64,000 nt of DNA from JAXHUM01 sp034189325 (GCA_034189325.1 JAXHUM010000015.1:1-64000); one strand, 5' to 3'; positions 35,192 through 44,227 are shown, numbered from the stretch's first letter. The notes: generated by a model from the letters alone, not told the origin. Numbers and translations are program-made.

Positions 35192-36349
35192 ATGGATAAA
35201 AAGAGGATCGAACAGGCTGTTCTGAGGGCCCAGAAATTTGAATCCATAGGTATGCTTGCCGGAGGTATTGCCCACGACTTCAACAATATTCTCACAGCTA
35301 TTTCCGGTAATATCTCCCTTGCAAAAATGTACGTAACGCCTGGTGAAAAGGCTTATGAGAAACTAAAGGAAGCAGAAAAATCAATTGTTCGTGCAAACAA
35401 ACTCACGCGGCAGCTTCATACCTTTTCAAAGGGGGAGGACCCTGTTAAGAAAATATGCAGGATTGGCGAAATGATCAGAGATTCAGCAAGTTTTTCCTTG
35501 AGAGGTTCCAATGTAAGGTTTGAAGAATCCATCCCTGATGATCTTCTATCTGTTCACGTGGACGAGGGACTGATCAAGCAGGTAATCAGCAATATCATCA
35601 TCAATGCGGACCAGGCCATGCCTGACGGCGGCACGATCGTAGTGTCGGCCGAAAATGCCACGGTTAGGGCTGATGACAACCTACATTTGAAATCAGGGCA
35701 ATACATTAAGATCTCCATTAAAGATGAGGGCTTTGGAATATCGGAAACAGAGCTCTCAAAGATATTTGATCCCTATTTTTCTACTAAAAAAACTGGAAAA
35801 GGCCTGGGCCTGGCGACTGCCTTTGCCATTGTTAACGACCACGAGGGGTCCATCTACGTAGAATCCGAACCTGGGGTTGGAACAACTTTTCTCATTTACC
35901 TCCCTGCCTCTGAAAAAAAGGAGGAACCCAGGCACTTTGGCAAAGAGAAGCTGCCGAGTACAATGGGTAAGGTTCTTATTATGGATGATGAAAAGGATAT
36001 CCGTGAACTTACGGGAGAAATGCTTGCTGCCATCGGGTATGAGGTTGGCTTCGCTACTGATGGGATGGAAGCCGTCGAAAGTTACAAGACTGCCAAAAGG
36101 GCGCAGAACCCCTATGATCTTATCATCGTTGACCTGACAGTGCCGGGCGGCATGGGGGGGAAGGAAGCCATTCAAAGGGTCCGGGAGATTGATCCTGAAG
36201 TGAAGGCGATTGTCTCCAGCGGTTATCCGGATGACCCTGTGATGATCGATTATGAAAAATTCGGGTTTAGGGATGTTATTGCCAAACCTTACAAAATTAA
36301 TGAACTCAGCGAAAAAATTCATAAGACCATCGCAGGTACCGCCGCCTAG
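35192..36349 (+). CDS. NtrB-like histidine kinase with C-terminal receiver
   Basis: 385 residues from the ATG at 35192 (GGAGG four bases upstream); a TTG at 35171 with GAGG seven bases upstream would add seven residues. There is no sensor domain: the dimerisation helix begins almost at once, with His28 in LAGGIAHDFNNIL. The ATPase follows (NIIINADQAMPDGG, DEGFGISE, KGLGLATAFAIV) and then a receiver (MDDEKDIRE, IIVDLTVPGGMGG, VIAKPY). In this kinase family a PAS domain usually precedes the His box, so this is a short form. It is likely to be made with the flagellum, from the sigma-28 promoter, and may pass phosphate to one of the free receivers. Confidence 0.9.
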   Translation: MDKKRIEQAVLRAQKFESIGMLAGGIAHDFNNILTAISGNISLAKMYVTPGEKAYEKLKEAEKSIVRANKLTRQLHTFSKGEDPVKKICRIGEMIRDSASFSLRGSNVRFEESIPDDLLSVHVDEGLIKQVISNIIINADQAMPDGGTIVVSAENATVRADDNLHLKSGQYIKISIKDEGFGISETELSKIFDPYFSTKKTGKGLGLATAFAIVNDHEGSIYVESEPGVGTTFLIYLPASEKKEEPRHFGKEKLPSTMGKVLIMDDEKDIRELTGEMLAAIGYEVGFATDGMEAVESYKTAKRAQNPYDLIIVDLTVPGGMGGKEAIQRVREIDPEVKAIVSSGYPDDPVMIDYEKFGFRDVIAKPYKINELSEKIHKTIAGTAA

Positions 36350-36363
36350 AAGACGGAACTTTC

Positions 36364-37107
36364 CTAGAAAGCCCCTTTTGCTTCCTCAGTGCTTTTATAA
36401 ACAGTAACCTCGCTTGTTTCTGCGAAATCTTTAAAACTCGCTGCAATAGATGAGGTCCCTACAACTCGAATATTTATATCCGCCTTTTGAAAGTCATTGA
36501 ATATGGACAGCATTACTCTGATTAATGAGGTGTCGACTTTTGACAGGTGGCTCAGGTCAAGTATCAACTGGTTTGCTCCGGCCCCTGTCATCTCTTTAAC
36601 CTTGGGTTCGAGGACGGCCTTGATTTCCGCGGATACAGTCCCATCAATCTTATTCGGTAGCATCATAATATGAACATCATCATTCTCGGAGAAGTACTTC
36701 TTCAGAACATCTTCACCGCCTTTTTCAGCCTTCTTGGGTTCCAGTTTGACTATCTTCTGAGCCCTTTCTATCAATTCATCGCCCTTAAAGGGTTTTACCA
36801 TGTAGTCCTTGACACCCATCTTAACGATCTTCATTACATTGTCTTTTCCTGATTCAGCTGTCAGCATGATGACAGGAATGTCTTTGAGTTGGGGCTCACC
36901 TTTCAGCTTTTCCAGCATCTCAATCCCGTTCATGACCGGCATCGTAATATCCAAAACAATCAGATCGGGCCTTATCTTTGCGGCCAGAGCCAGGCCTTCA
37001 ACGCCGTTTTCTCCTTCAGAAAGCTCGCAATCAAAGGGCTTAAAGGCTTTTTTGACTATCATGCGGATTGTCTTGCTGTCATCTACGGTGAGAACTTTCA
37101 GTGTCAT
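36364..37107 (-). CDS. Receiver-STAS fusion protein
   Basis: 247 residues from the ATG at 37107, six bases after GGAGG. Residues 1-120 are a receiver with Asp53 (LIVLDITMPVMNG), LTAESG and MVKPFKGDEL. Residues about 150-245 are a STAS domain, visible in ANQLILDLSHLSKVDTSLIRVML and INIRVVGTSS. The STAS serine loop reads KVDTSLIR, with Thr and Ser side by side. This fusion puts phosphorylation control on a domain that usually binds anti-sigma or switch proteins. It ends the minus-strand chemotaxis set, 14 bases from the convergent kinase gene. Target unknown; the free STAS protein at 11890 may belong to the same circuit. Confidence 0.87.
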   Translation of the reverse strand: MTLKVLTVDDSKTIRMIVKKAFKPFDCELSEGENGVEGLALAAKIRPDLIVLDITMPVMNGIEMLEKLKGEPQLKDIPVIMLTAESGKDNVMKIVKMGVKDYMVKPFKGDELIERAQKIVKLEPKKAEKGGEDVLKKYFSENDDVHIMMLPNKIDGTVSAEIKAVLEPKVKEMTGAGANQLILDLSHLSKVDTSLIRVMLSIFNDFQKADINIRVVGTSSIAASFKDFAETSEVTVYKSTEEAKGAF

Positions 37108-37148
37108 TATCAACCTCCAAAAAAATTAACTGTCGTTATAGTCGACAA

Positions 37149-37634
37149 TTATGTCTGATCCGTTTTCATATATACTTCAACCAGGGCAACGTCTTTTTTC
37201 ATACGGAAGGCAAAACACTCATGCCTCGCCCAATCCTGAGGCTCTATTTTGAAATCGGTGCCTTTAGTGATGGATGGAATGGAGAGTTCACAGGTAAGGC
37301 CTGCATCGCAAAAGCGAGATTTTAAGTCTCCCCCTACCATGTTGCTTAATTCGCCTATCACATCATAGATATCTTCATTGCTTTCGATTTCCTCCAATTC
37401 CATCCCGAGCATAGCCGCTGTCATAATACGTGCAAACTGTTCACTCACATGAATATTCATGCTGCCCATGAGTTTTCCGGCAAAACTGACGGAACCAACT
37501 ATTCGGTTGCCGTCCTCGGCTTTTACAGAGCCAAGATCTGCCGGTTCCATCTGCATGGAGAGCATCGTGTCAAATACATCCATAATTGCGTTGGTAACGA
37601 AGTCTTTTACATCTATTGTATTCATTTGAGTCAT
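37149..37634 (-). CDS. cheX: CheX-like CheY-P phosphatase
   Basis: 161 residues. The fold is of the CheC/CheX/FliY type, with one active-site helix. The Glu-x2-Asn pair needed for dephosphorylating CheY-P is present as Glu95 and Asn98 in DVIGELSNMVGGDLKS. N-terminal FVTNAIMDVFDTML is the typical first helix. It would end the signal by removing phosphate from a receiver such as those encoded at 36364 and 39267. It lies between the REC-STAS gene (41-base gap) and cheB (86-base gap) on the same strand. ATG codons at 37634 and 37625 are both possible. Confidence 0.82.
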   Translation of the reverse strand: MTQMNTIDVKDFVTNAIMDVFDTMLSMQMEPADLGSVKAEDGNRIVGSVSFAGKLMGSMNIHVSEQFARIMTAAMLGMELEEIESNEDIYDVIGELSNMVGGDLKSRFCDAGLTCELSIPSITKGTDFKIEPQDWARHECFAFRMKKDVALVEVYMKTDQT

Positions 37635-37720
37635 GAGCCAATCTTTCTCTAGGGTTTACGATAAGGTTTATCTGCTCCCTTGAAAGGTGCTTTCTTTTCT
37701 TTCTTGTTCTTCGGTCATAG

Positions 37721-38764
37721 TTATACAGCCATTTCAAGAGCAGTCCTGGCAATGTCATTGAGAGCAACCGTTTTGTCTACGGCTCCTGCCTTGATAGCCT
37801 CTTTAGGCATACCAAAAATAACACAGGTTTTTTCATCTTGGGCTATGGTCGAGGCCCCAGCCTCTTTCATCCTCGCCAGTCCGGAAGCGCCGTCAGCGCC
37901 CATTCCGGTCAGTATGATCCCGACCGCATTCGACCCGACGTAATCAGCCACTGACTTAAAAAGGACATCAACCGCCGGTCTTTGATGATGGACAAGGGGA
38001 CCGGTTTTTACCTGAACGTAGTAGCGGGATCCACTCCTTCTCAAAACCATATGATAGTTTCCGGGAGCAATGAGTGCGGTCCCGTTTGTCACGCTGTCTC
38101 CATCCCTGGCTTCTTTAACGGTGATATCGGACAATGCATCAAGTCGTTCAGCATAGGAGGCTGTAAATTTAGCAGGCATGTGCTGAACAATGACAATCCC
38201 GGGGGAGTTGGAGGGCATACCGGAGAGCACCACTCTGGTTGCCTCGGTTCCACCGGTCGATGCCCCGATGGCAATTACTTTGTTGGTTGTGCTCAAAAGG
38301 GCCTTTGAAGCGACAGCCCTCTTTTTCTGATCCATTGAGCGAACATGATCCGCCTTAGCCATCACATTGACATGGGCGGCTGCGCGGATCTTGTCTGCGA
38401 GTTGAACACTCATGTCGCCTACGGAATACGCGACAGACGGCTTTGAGATGACATCCACCGCCCCAAGAGAAAGGGCCTCCATAGCCATCTTTCCCCCCTT
38501 TGTCGTCAGTGAGCTCACAATGATCACCGGGAGGGGATAATGTTTCATCAGCTTCTTAAGGAAGGTCAGACCGTCCATCCGTGGCATCTCGATATCAAGG
38601 GTGACCACATCAGGCCTTAGTTTGACGATTTTATCCCTCGCCACATATGGATCGGGCGCGGTTCCGACAATTTCGATGCCCCTTTCTCGAGATAGTTCCT
38701 CGGAAAAGACCTTTCTTACGACGGCCGAGTCATCAACAATCAATACTCTAATATTTTGATTCAT
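37721..38764 (-). CDS. cheB: Chemotaxis methylesterase CheB
   Basis: 347 residues, normal length. Receiver with Asp57 (VVTLDIEMPRMDG) and SKPS motif; linker about 112-160; esterase with Ser169 (AIGASTGGTEA), His195 (VQHMP) and Asp291 (LTGMGADGASG). It demethylates or deamidates receptors when its receiver is phosphorylated by CheA. It differs clearly from the plus-strand CheB in linker and in details of the receiver, so it is not a recent copy. Its likely kinase is the CheA at 41152. No CheR follows directly; the nearest on this strand is at 47332. Confidence 0.95.
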   Translation of the reverse strand: MNQNIRVLIVDDSAVVRKVFSEELSRERGIEIVGTAPDPYVARDKIVKLRPDVVTLDIEMPRMDGLTFLKKLMKHYPLPVIIVSSLTTKGGKMAMEALSLGAVDVISKPSVAYSVGDMSVQLADKIRAAAHVNVMAKADHVRSMDQKKRAVASKALLSTTNKVIAIGASTGGTEATRVVLSGMPSNSPGIVIVQHMPAKFTASYAERLDALSDITVKEARDGDSVTNGTALIAPGNYHMVLRRSGSRYYVQVKTGPLVHHQRPAVDVLFKSVADYVGSNAVGIILTGMGADGASGLARMKEAGASTIAQDEKTCVIFGMPKEAIKAGAVDKTVALNDIARTALEMAV

Positions 38765-38818
38765 AATACATTGATTCCAAAAGAGGCCTATGATCAGTTC
38801 GCTCTAGTTCATACTCTC

Positions 38819-39316
38819 TTAGTTTGATGGACCAGGACCTTCGCTCCAGACCATTTTCAGCGCAAGCTGATCTTCGAGGGTATTAAAGAGGGCAAGGATT
38901 TCTTCCTGATTTCCTGCTCCGCTTTTCCAGATCTCATCAAGATGCACCACCTCAGGAATGCCTAGGTCAAACACCAGCTGGGCATTGTAATTCCTGAATG
39001 TACTCCCTGCGATCATGTTGATTATCTCTTTAACAGTCTCGTTTGTCTGCTCCTCGGTAATATGGCTCGTATCGACTCCAAGAAAATCGGCCGTCATGGA
39101 TAATGCGGAAGCTTCGGGAATAGATAAAACAAAACATCCTGCAAGGGACCCTCTGAATTCCAGTTTGGCGGTAATCGTCTTGTCAGTGTCTGAGAGACGC
39201 GACTGTTCATCCGAGTCTCCTGCAGAAGGGAAGTCAAGGGGCAGAAAAAACATGGTTTCCAAGACTTCAGAAATCGAGTCCTTCATCGCCGCTTTCATCA
39301 TCTTCTTGTCCGTCAT
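38819..39316 (-). CDS. CheX/CheC-like phosphatase
   Basis: 165 residues. Like the protein at 37149 it has a CheX-type layout: a first helix KDSISEVLETMFFLPL, a beta strand block (ITAKLEFRGSLAGCFVLSIPE) and one active-site helix ETVKEIINMIAG with Glu97 and Asn100. Overall similarity to the other CheX-like protein is low, so the two probably act on different receivers. The ATG at 39316 lies inside the end of the receiver gene (50-base overlap); ATGs at 39301 and 39298 would shorten the overlap. A pairing of phosphatase with the receiver just upstream is likely. Confidence 0.8.
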   Translation of the reverse strand: MTDKKMMKAAMKDSISEVLETMFFLPLDFPSAGDSDEQSRLSDTDKTITAKLEFRGSLAGCFVLSIPEASALSMTADFLGVDTSHITEEQTNETVKEIINMIAGSTFRNYNAQLVFDLGIPEVVHLDEIWKSGAGNQEEILALFNTLEDQLALKMVWSEGPGPSN

Positions 39317-39695
39317 CCGTATCCCCCATTATCATGCTCAATGTTCCCTTTATTTGCTCAGGGGTAAAGGGCTTTTTGATATAACCTGCTGCGCCCTTTT
39401 CCAGGAATTCATCGACCCTTTGCAGGCTGCCCTCTGTGGTGATCAAAACGGCAGGCAGAGCCCTGAGCAACTCATCCTTTTTCATCTCACAAATAAGCTC
39501 CAGACCATTCATCTGAGGCATATTGTAGTCTGTCAATACTAGATCCACCCATTCGTCCCTTAAGGAACGCAAGGCCTCTTTTCCATTTGATGCCTCATAG
39601 ATCCGGCCGACATCGAAACCGGAAGCCTTGAGCGTCTTTTTTATAACCGATCGCATTGGCTTGGAATCATCTACTATCATGATGTTATAGGCCAT
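39267..39695 (-). CDS. CheY-like response regulator
   Basis: 142 residues from the ATG at 39695 (GGAG eight bases upstream; an earlier ATG at 39725 is less likely). Single receiver: IVDDSKPMRS, Asp56 in LVLTDYNMPQMNG, LITTEGS, YIKKPFTPEQ. The C-terminal 18 residues are acidic (DTDDGQEDDESGDE) and outside the fold. The NMPxMNG sequence is that of CheY proteins that diffuse to the flagellar switch, so this is the best candidate in the window for the CheY of the minus-strand system. It overlaps the CheX-like phosphatase gene, which fits a signal/termination pair. Confidence 0.9.
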   Translation of the reverse strand: MAYNIMIVDDSKPMRSVIKKTLKASGFDVGRIYEASNGKEALRSLRDEWVDLVLTDYNMPQMNGLELICEMKKDELLRALPAVLITTEGSLQRVDEFLEKGAAGYIKKPFTPEQIKGTLSMIMGDTDDGQEDDESGDEGLDF

Positions 39696-39766
39696 ATACA
39701 CTTCTCCTTCATAACAATGAGTCACGACATTTGCAAAAACAGGTAATCCTGCAAAGGAATCGGTTT

Positions 39767-40615
39767 TTAGAATGCCTTGACAAATTCTTCTACCTGTTCA
39801 AGCTTCTCTCCAAATCCTGCCATGATCTCCATGATCTCGCCTTGGGAAATATCAAGGCGTTCAATGATTTCTTCATCAAATTTATAAGCGAGACCGTCAC
39901 AGCCTACGCCGATTCCCATCATCATGCACATGACATCGGCCAGATAGACAATAGAGGTTTCGAGATCAGTACCCGGCCCTGTACGGGTCAAATGGTGGTT
40001 ACGGATGATGTTTACCATCCGCGGGCTGAATTGCCATTTTCGAGCAATTCTGCCCCCTAGTTCCGCGTGATCTATCCCAATGACTCGTTTTTCAGCCTCA
40101 CCGAAACTCATCCCTTGCTCTGATACCAAGTTTTCAATCTCTTTGGCTTCGTCAGCTACATACTGATTCAGAACGACCTTTCCTATATCCTTCAAGAGTC
40201 CGGCTGTAAATACGAGATGGTTTTCCTTTGATCCCAATTTCTCTGCAAGTTCCCGGGCGAGGAGGGCCGATGAGACAGAATATCTCCAGAGGTCATTTTC
40301 CCCGAGATCATAACCCTTCTGTTCCGGTTTCAGGTTTGCAGCGGCAGCCATCATTAAGACGAGATCAACAACCTGGGTCATACCCAAAAAAACAACTGCC
40401 TGGTGTACAGAGTCGATTTTCCGTGCCAATCCGAAGTGGGCGGAGTTGCAGAGTCTTAAGAGTGTTGCCGTGGCCCCTTGGTCATAGGTGATGACTTCAG
40501 ACAATTCGGATAGAGAGCTATCAGGATTGCTCGCAAGAAACATCACTTTTTGAGCAACCTGCGGGATAGGCTTCAAATCGTTGATACTGTCGAGTATTTT
40601 ATGAATTTTTTTCAT
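39767..40615 (-). CDS. HDOD-domain protein
   Basis: 282 residues. The HDOD domain (an HD-fold relative without reliable catalytic residues) spans about 15-215: LKPIPQVAQKVMFLASNPDSS, then ITYDQGATATLLRLCNSAHFG, TAGLLKDIGKVVLNQYV and GIDHAELGGRIARKW. HDOD proteins are frequent in motility and c-di-GMP regulation loci but their activity is unclear. The ATG overlaps the cheD stop (ATGA), giving tight coupling in the cheA-cheD-HDOD row. A second HDOD protein is encoded at 49431, with different sequence. Confidence 0.9.
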   Translation of the reverse strand: MKKIHKILDSINDLKPIPQVAQKVMFLASNPDSSLSELSEVITYDQGATATLLRLCNSAHFGLARKIDSVHQAVVFLGMTQVVDLVLMMAAAANLKPEQKGYDLGENDLWRYSVSSALLARELAEKLGSKENHLVFTAGLLKDIGKVVLNQYVADEAKEIENLVSEQGMSFGEAEKRVIGIDHAELGGRIARKWQFSPRMVNIIRNHHLTRTGPGTDLETSIVYLADVMCMMMGIGVGCDGLAYKFDEEIIERLDISQGEIMEIMAGFGEKLEQVEEFVKAF

Positions 40616-41151
40616 ATCTCCCGTTCACCCACTCCGGAAGTCTTCAGCCACGTGTGACCGTCTTCTATTGCCAGCTTGAGTGTGCGATTCGAGGTCCCGC
40701 CGACCTCTTCAAAATCGATCATGACCTTATTTTTCCAAAAAATCTTTCTCAGGGCCATGTGATTTCTCTTGCCGATATTGAAGAATCCTTTTTGATCAAG
40801 GACTTGGGCCCCGCCAACGACAATAACCTTCATTCTTTGCTTCTTACCCCCTAATGTGTAGGCCGCCTTGAACAGTAAAGGAATCCCGGTATCGGCAAAC
40901 ATGAAAGGATTCTTCTTGGCCTTGTCCTGATCAATTGTAGAATCTGGGAGCATGTAATGGAGAAGTCCGCCAACACGCGCCACTTGATCATAAATAGCGA
41001 TTCCAATGCATGAGCCCAGGGAATAGGTCATAAGCGTTGATCGGGGATCGTTGCTAACCTTCATATCCGAGACGCCGACCACCATATTCGTAGTATTTTC
41101 TCCCATTAAAACCTCATCGGCATAAAAGCAGTCACGTAATGAAACGGACAT
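40612..41151 (-). CDS. cheD: Chemoreceptor glutamine deamidase CheD
   Basis: 179 residues. CheD deamidates Gln residues of MCPs and, in many species, binds CheC/CheX-type phosphatases to set adaptation. Catalytic Cys48 (LGSCIGIAIYD) and His65 (GGLLHYMLPDS) are present, and the glycine-rich VIVVGGAQVLD and NIGKRNHMALRK blocks fit. The ATG lies directly behind the cheA stop, with GGGCGG upstream, so the gene is translated from the same message. A first ATG at 41151 is used here; a second at 41106 (MGENTTN) would shorten it by 15 residues. Only one CheD is found in the window. Confidence 0.94.
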   Translation of the reverse strand: MSVSLRDCFYADEVLMGENTTNMVVGVSDMKVSNDPRSTLMTYSLGSCIGIAIYDQVARVGGLLHYMLPDSTIDQDKAKKNPFMFADTGIPLLFKAAYTLGGKKQRMKVIVVGGAQVLDQKGFFNIGKRNHMALRKIFWKNKVMIDFEEVGGTSNRTLKLAIEDGHTWLKTSGVGEREI

Positions 41152-43353
41152 CTAACCGCCCTTTGCAAGTTGAAAGATGCCAGCCATATCAAGGATGAGA
41201 CCGACTCGGCCATCCCCCAGAATAGCTCCTCCTGTTATTCCTTGGACATCCTTGATCCCCCCTCCCAGGCTCTTGATAACCACCTCTTCTTTGCCCAAGA
41301 GTTCATCAAGCATTAGGCACATCCGTTCATTTTCATATTCAACCGCTACCACAAGACCATTCCAGGGGTTGACGGAATCAGCTTGAATTCCAAAGAGCCT
41401 ATCCAGCCTAATCAAGGGCAGGAGGTGGCCCCGCGTCAGGATCATCTCTCCCTTCCCTTCAACAGTGGAGTATTGCCCCCTTTCCGGTCTGAAAGATTCC
41501 AATATGGCAAGTGCTGGAATGACATATTTTTCTTGCCCTACTCTCACCAGCATTCCTTCTATGATAGCAAGGGTAAGGGGTAAACTGATGATGAAGGTCG
41601 AACCCTGCCCGGGTCTCGACTTGATTTCCACCCGTCCCCTCAGCTTCTCGATGGATTTCTTCACCACGTCCATCCCCACACCCCGGCCCGACACATCGGT
41701 CACCTCTTTTGCCGTTGAGAAGCCAGGCTGGAAAATCATATTGAAGATCTCGGATTCGGTCATTTTGCTTTCATCAGTCACGAGATTGCTCGATTTGGCC
41801 TTCTCAAGGATTCTTTCTCTATCCAGGCCCTTGCCATCATCTTCTATTTCGACAACAATATTGCCCCCTTTATGATAAGCTCGGAGCATCACCGTCCCTT
41901 TTTGGCTTTTCCCCGCCCTTTCCCTTTCATCAGGTGATTCAATCCCATGGTCAACGGAGTTTCGAATCATATGGACCATCGGATCATACAGTTCTTCGAC
42001 TACGTTACGATCAATTTCCGTGTCCTCCCCCGACATAACCAGATTGACCATCTTATTTGAGTTTTTCGCCAGATCCCGCACAAGCCTCACCATTTTGTGA
42101 AAGGTGTTTTTGATCGGGACCATGCGCATAGACATGGCGGTCGTTTGAAGAGCGGAGGTGATCTGATTCAATTGACCTAGATTTTGCAAAAATTCCTGAT
42201 CGTCTGTCAAAACGAGAGATCTATTCTGCCTCAGCATGGATTGGGCGATAACCAGCTCTCCGGTCAAATCCACAAGGTTGTCCAGTTTTTTGGTGTCCAC
42301 CTTTACCTGCAATTCGATGTGCCGTGAACGGAATCTTTTTTGCTCCCTCAAGGCTGAAACCACTTCTTTCGATGCAACCTTGTTTTTGGCCATCAAGATC
42401 TCGCCGATCCTTTTATCCGGTTCTTTTTTCTGCTTTTCCAGAGCCTCTTCAAGATCGGAATCGGTTATCGCCCCCTCTTTCAAAAGGATCTCTCCCACCG
42501 GCTTGTCTTTCATTTGGTCGGCCAGCGTGAGGATGCCGTCGATTCGTTCCTTCAAAGGGGCGATATCGTGGCCGCTATCGAGAGAAGTCCCCTTCTCCAT
42601 GCCCTCCTGGACTCCCTGGATCATATTCTTCAGCATATCAGTCGATTCGAGGATAAGATCGACTACCCCATTTTCTATCCTGATCTCCCCGTTCCTCGCC
42701 TTGTCCAAAAGATTCTCAGTACTGTGGGCAAGCTTATTGATCTTCTCAAGGTTGATGAAGGCTGAAACCCCTTTTATGGTATGGAAGGGTCTGAAGATAG
42801 TATTAATCGTGTCAAGGTCGTCCGGGTCCTGCTCGAGATCCATGAGGTTGACCTCTATCGTTCCCAGACTTTCCAGGGACTCCATGACAAAGTCAGCTAT
42901 AATCTCCCTGTCATCGTCGGTTAATTCCTGCTCGGATGATTTGGTTTCGTCCACCCGGTTTTCATCTCCTGCCTGATCAGGAGAGTTTTTCATTTCTGTC
43001 TCTTCCTTCTCATCAGGGAGTCTATGGCCCAGTTTGGCCAATACAGGAGCGATATCTTCCGTATGGTCCTCTTGGTTACGGATAGAGCGACAGATGACCT
43101 GAAGGCCGGCAATGGCATCTTCCAACGGCCCAGGGTCATCAACCTCTCTCATGATCATTTTTTCAATGTAACCCTTGGTCGCCAGCGTGAGGCTGGAAAA
43201 ATCGCGATGGGCAATCGCGTCGAGTTCATTTTCCAGTTCGGCAAGGGAGTTTAGGATGTCTCCCAGGGCGGCAATGTCCTCACCCTCCATGGTGACAATT
43301 CCCAGGGCAATCTCCTCAAGGATTTTGTCTGCTTTGTCAATGAGATCAGGCAT
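41152..43353 (-). CDS. cheA: CheA kinase with MshEN-like module
   Basis: 733 residues. Residues 1-115 are a helical domain of unknown role. The P1/Hpt follows, with His191 in RPFHTIKGVSAF. Residues 284-339 are two tandem motifs, PVGEILLKEGAITDSDLEEAL... and RIGEILMAKNKVAS..., six residues apart, in the MshEN (c-di-GMP-binding) pattern; this takes the place of P2. Then P3 (LDNLVDLTGELVIAQ), ATPase (HMIRNSVDHGIE, DDGKGLD, SGRGVGMDVV) and one CheW-like domain. No receiver. GGAGGAGG precedes the ATG. It is cotranscribed with cheD, HDOD and receivers from the sigma-54 promoter at 47001, and is the likely kinase for flagellar control. Confidence 0.92.
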   Translation of the reverse strand: MPDLIDKADKILEEIALGIVTMEGEDIAALGDILNSLAELENELDAIAHRDFSSLTLATKGYIEKMIMREVDDPGPLEDAIAGLQVICRSIRNQEDHTEDIAPVLAKLGHRLPDEKEETEMKNSPDQAGDENRVDETKSSEQELTDDDREIIADFVMESLESLGTIEVNLMDLEQDPDDLDTINTIFRPFHTIKGVSAFINLEKINKLAHSTENLLDKARNGEIRIENGVVDLILESTDMLKNMIQGVQEGMEKGTSLDSGHDIAPLKERIDGILTLADQMKDKPVGEILLKEGAITDSDLEEALEKQKKEPDKRIGEILMAKNKVASKEVVSALREQKRFRSRHIELQVKVDTKKLDNLVDLTGELVIAQSMLRQNRSLVLTDDQEFLQNLGQLNQITSALQTTAMSMRMVPIKNTFHKMVRLVRDLAKNSNKMVNLVMSGEDTEIDRNVVEELYDPMVHMIRNSVDHGIESPDERERAGKSQKGTVMLRAYHKGGNIVVEIEDDGKGLDRERILEKAKSSNLVTDESKMTESEIFNMIFQPGFSTAKEVTDVSGRGVGMDVVKKSIEKLRGRVEIKSRPGQGSTFIISLPLTLAIIEGMLVRVGQEKYVIPALAILESFRPERGQYSTVEGKGEMILTRGHLLPLIRLDRLFGIQADSVNPWNGLVVAVEYENERMCLMLDELLGKEEVVIKSLGGGIKDVQGITGGAILGDGRVGLILDMAGIFQLAKGG

Positions 43354-43518
43354 TAAGTCGTGCCCTCCTCCCCAGCCCTTTTTCCTCCGTTCGATTCCGT
43401 GGCATAAGCTGTGTCCTGTCAGATAGAGATTTACTCATGAGTCCATTCCACAAACACCTGTCAAAAGCGTTGGACGGTTCAAGACATAAGAGGTCGGCTT
43501 GCGCCTGATTATCCTCCA

Positions 43519-43974
43519 TTATTCGCCTGCTGTTGACCGCCTTTTTTTCATAAGGGCCTTCATCTTTGTCTTCCATCGATCCAGTTTTTCGATGGTTCTT
43601 TTCAGGGCCTCCTCCATATTTTCTCTGTTGAGAGGTTTGATCAGGAAGTCACAGGCCCCTGCCTCGAGGGCACTGATAAGATTCTCTACGTCGTCGGAGG
43701 CGGTCGAAATGATAACCTGAATCAAGGGACGTGTCTTTCTAATATTCTTCAGGAGTTCTATCCCATCCATATCGGGCATCATTATATCAACGATGACGAT
43801 CTGATAATTGCCCTTATTCAGCAGTTCAAGAGCTTCTTGAGCAGAAGCGGCCAACTGGACATTCCAATTGCTGAGATATTTTTGTGCCAAAACCCTGGTC
43901 ACTTCGTCATCATCTACGAAGAGGATCGAGGTGTTGAAAAAAAGGGAGGAGGATTTTTCAGTTTTATGGTTCAT
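43519..43974 (-). CDS. Response regulator (single receiver)
   Basis: 151 residues. A short N-terminal tail leads into a receiver: SILFVDDDEVTRV, Asp63 in IVIVDIMMPDMDG, VIISTASDD and CDFLIKPLNRENM. Its C-terminus is a basic helix (TIEKLDRWKTKMKALMKKRR). No output domain. It lies between the CZB-MCP and cheA genes and probably receives phosphate from CheA. The basic tail is unusual for CheY and may bind a partner or nucleic acid, which is a guess. Confidence 0.88.
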   Translation of the reverse strand: MNHKTEKSSSLFFNTSILFVDDDEVTRVLAQKYLSNWNVQLAASAQEALELLNKGNYQIVIVDIMMPDMDGIELLKNIRKTRPLIQVIISTASDDVENLISALEAGACDFLIKPLNRENMEEALKRTIEKLDRWKTKMKALMKKRRSTAGE

Positions 43975-44009
43975 GATATTTTCCAGTTAGAAATACCGAT
44001 CTCTCAGTG

Positions 44010-44060
44010 CGGATGTGAATCGTTGAGCCTCGGGCGAAAGACGACAAATGCCCACATCCG
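44010..44060 (-). terminator. Inverted repeat between MCP and receiver genes
   Basis: CGGATGTG (44010-44017) pairs with CACATCCG (44053-44060), 35-base loop. It lies after the MCP gene on the minus strand. Weak as a terminator because no T-run follows. Confidence 0.3.
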
Positions 44061-44227
44061 TATGCTAGTCAACAATATCTCTCAACCTCTGCTTACACAT
44101 AGTGAGATATTCTGGGTCAATCGATAATCGCCTTTTTTCCCTCTTTCCAAGTTGGTCTAAAGCGGTCTCGTGGTATTCCAACCTGAAGAAGTTTTGAATC
44201 GCCGAGCCTTCAGCCTCATTCTCTAAG

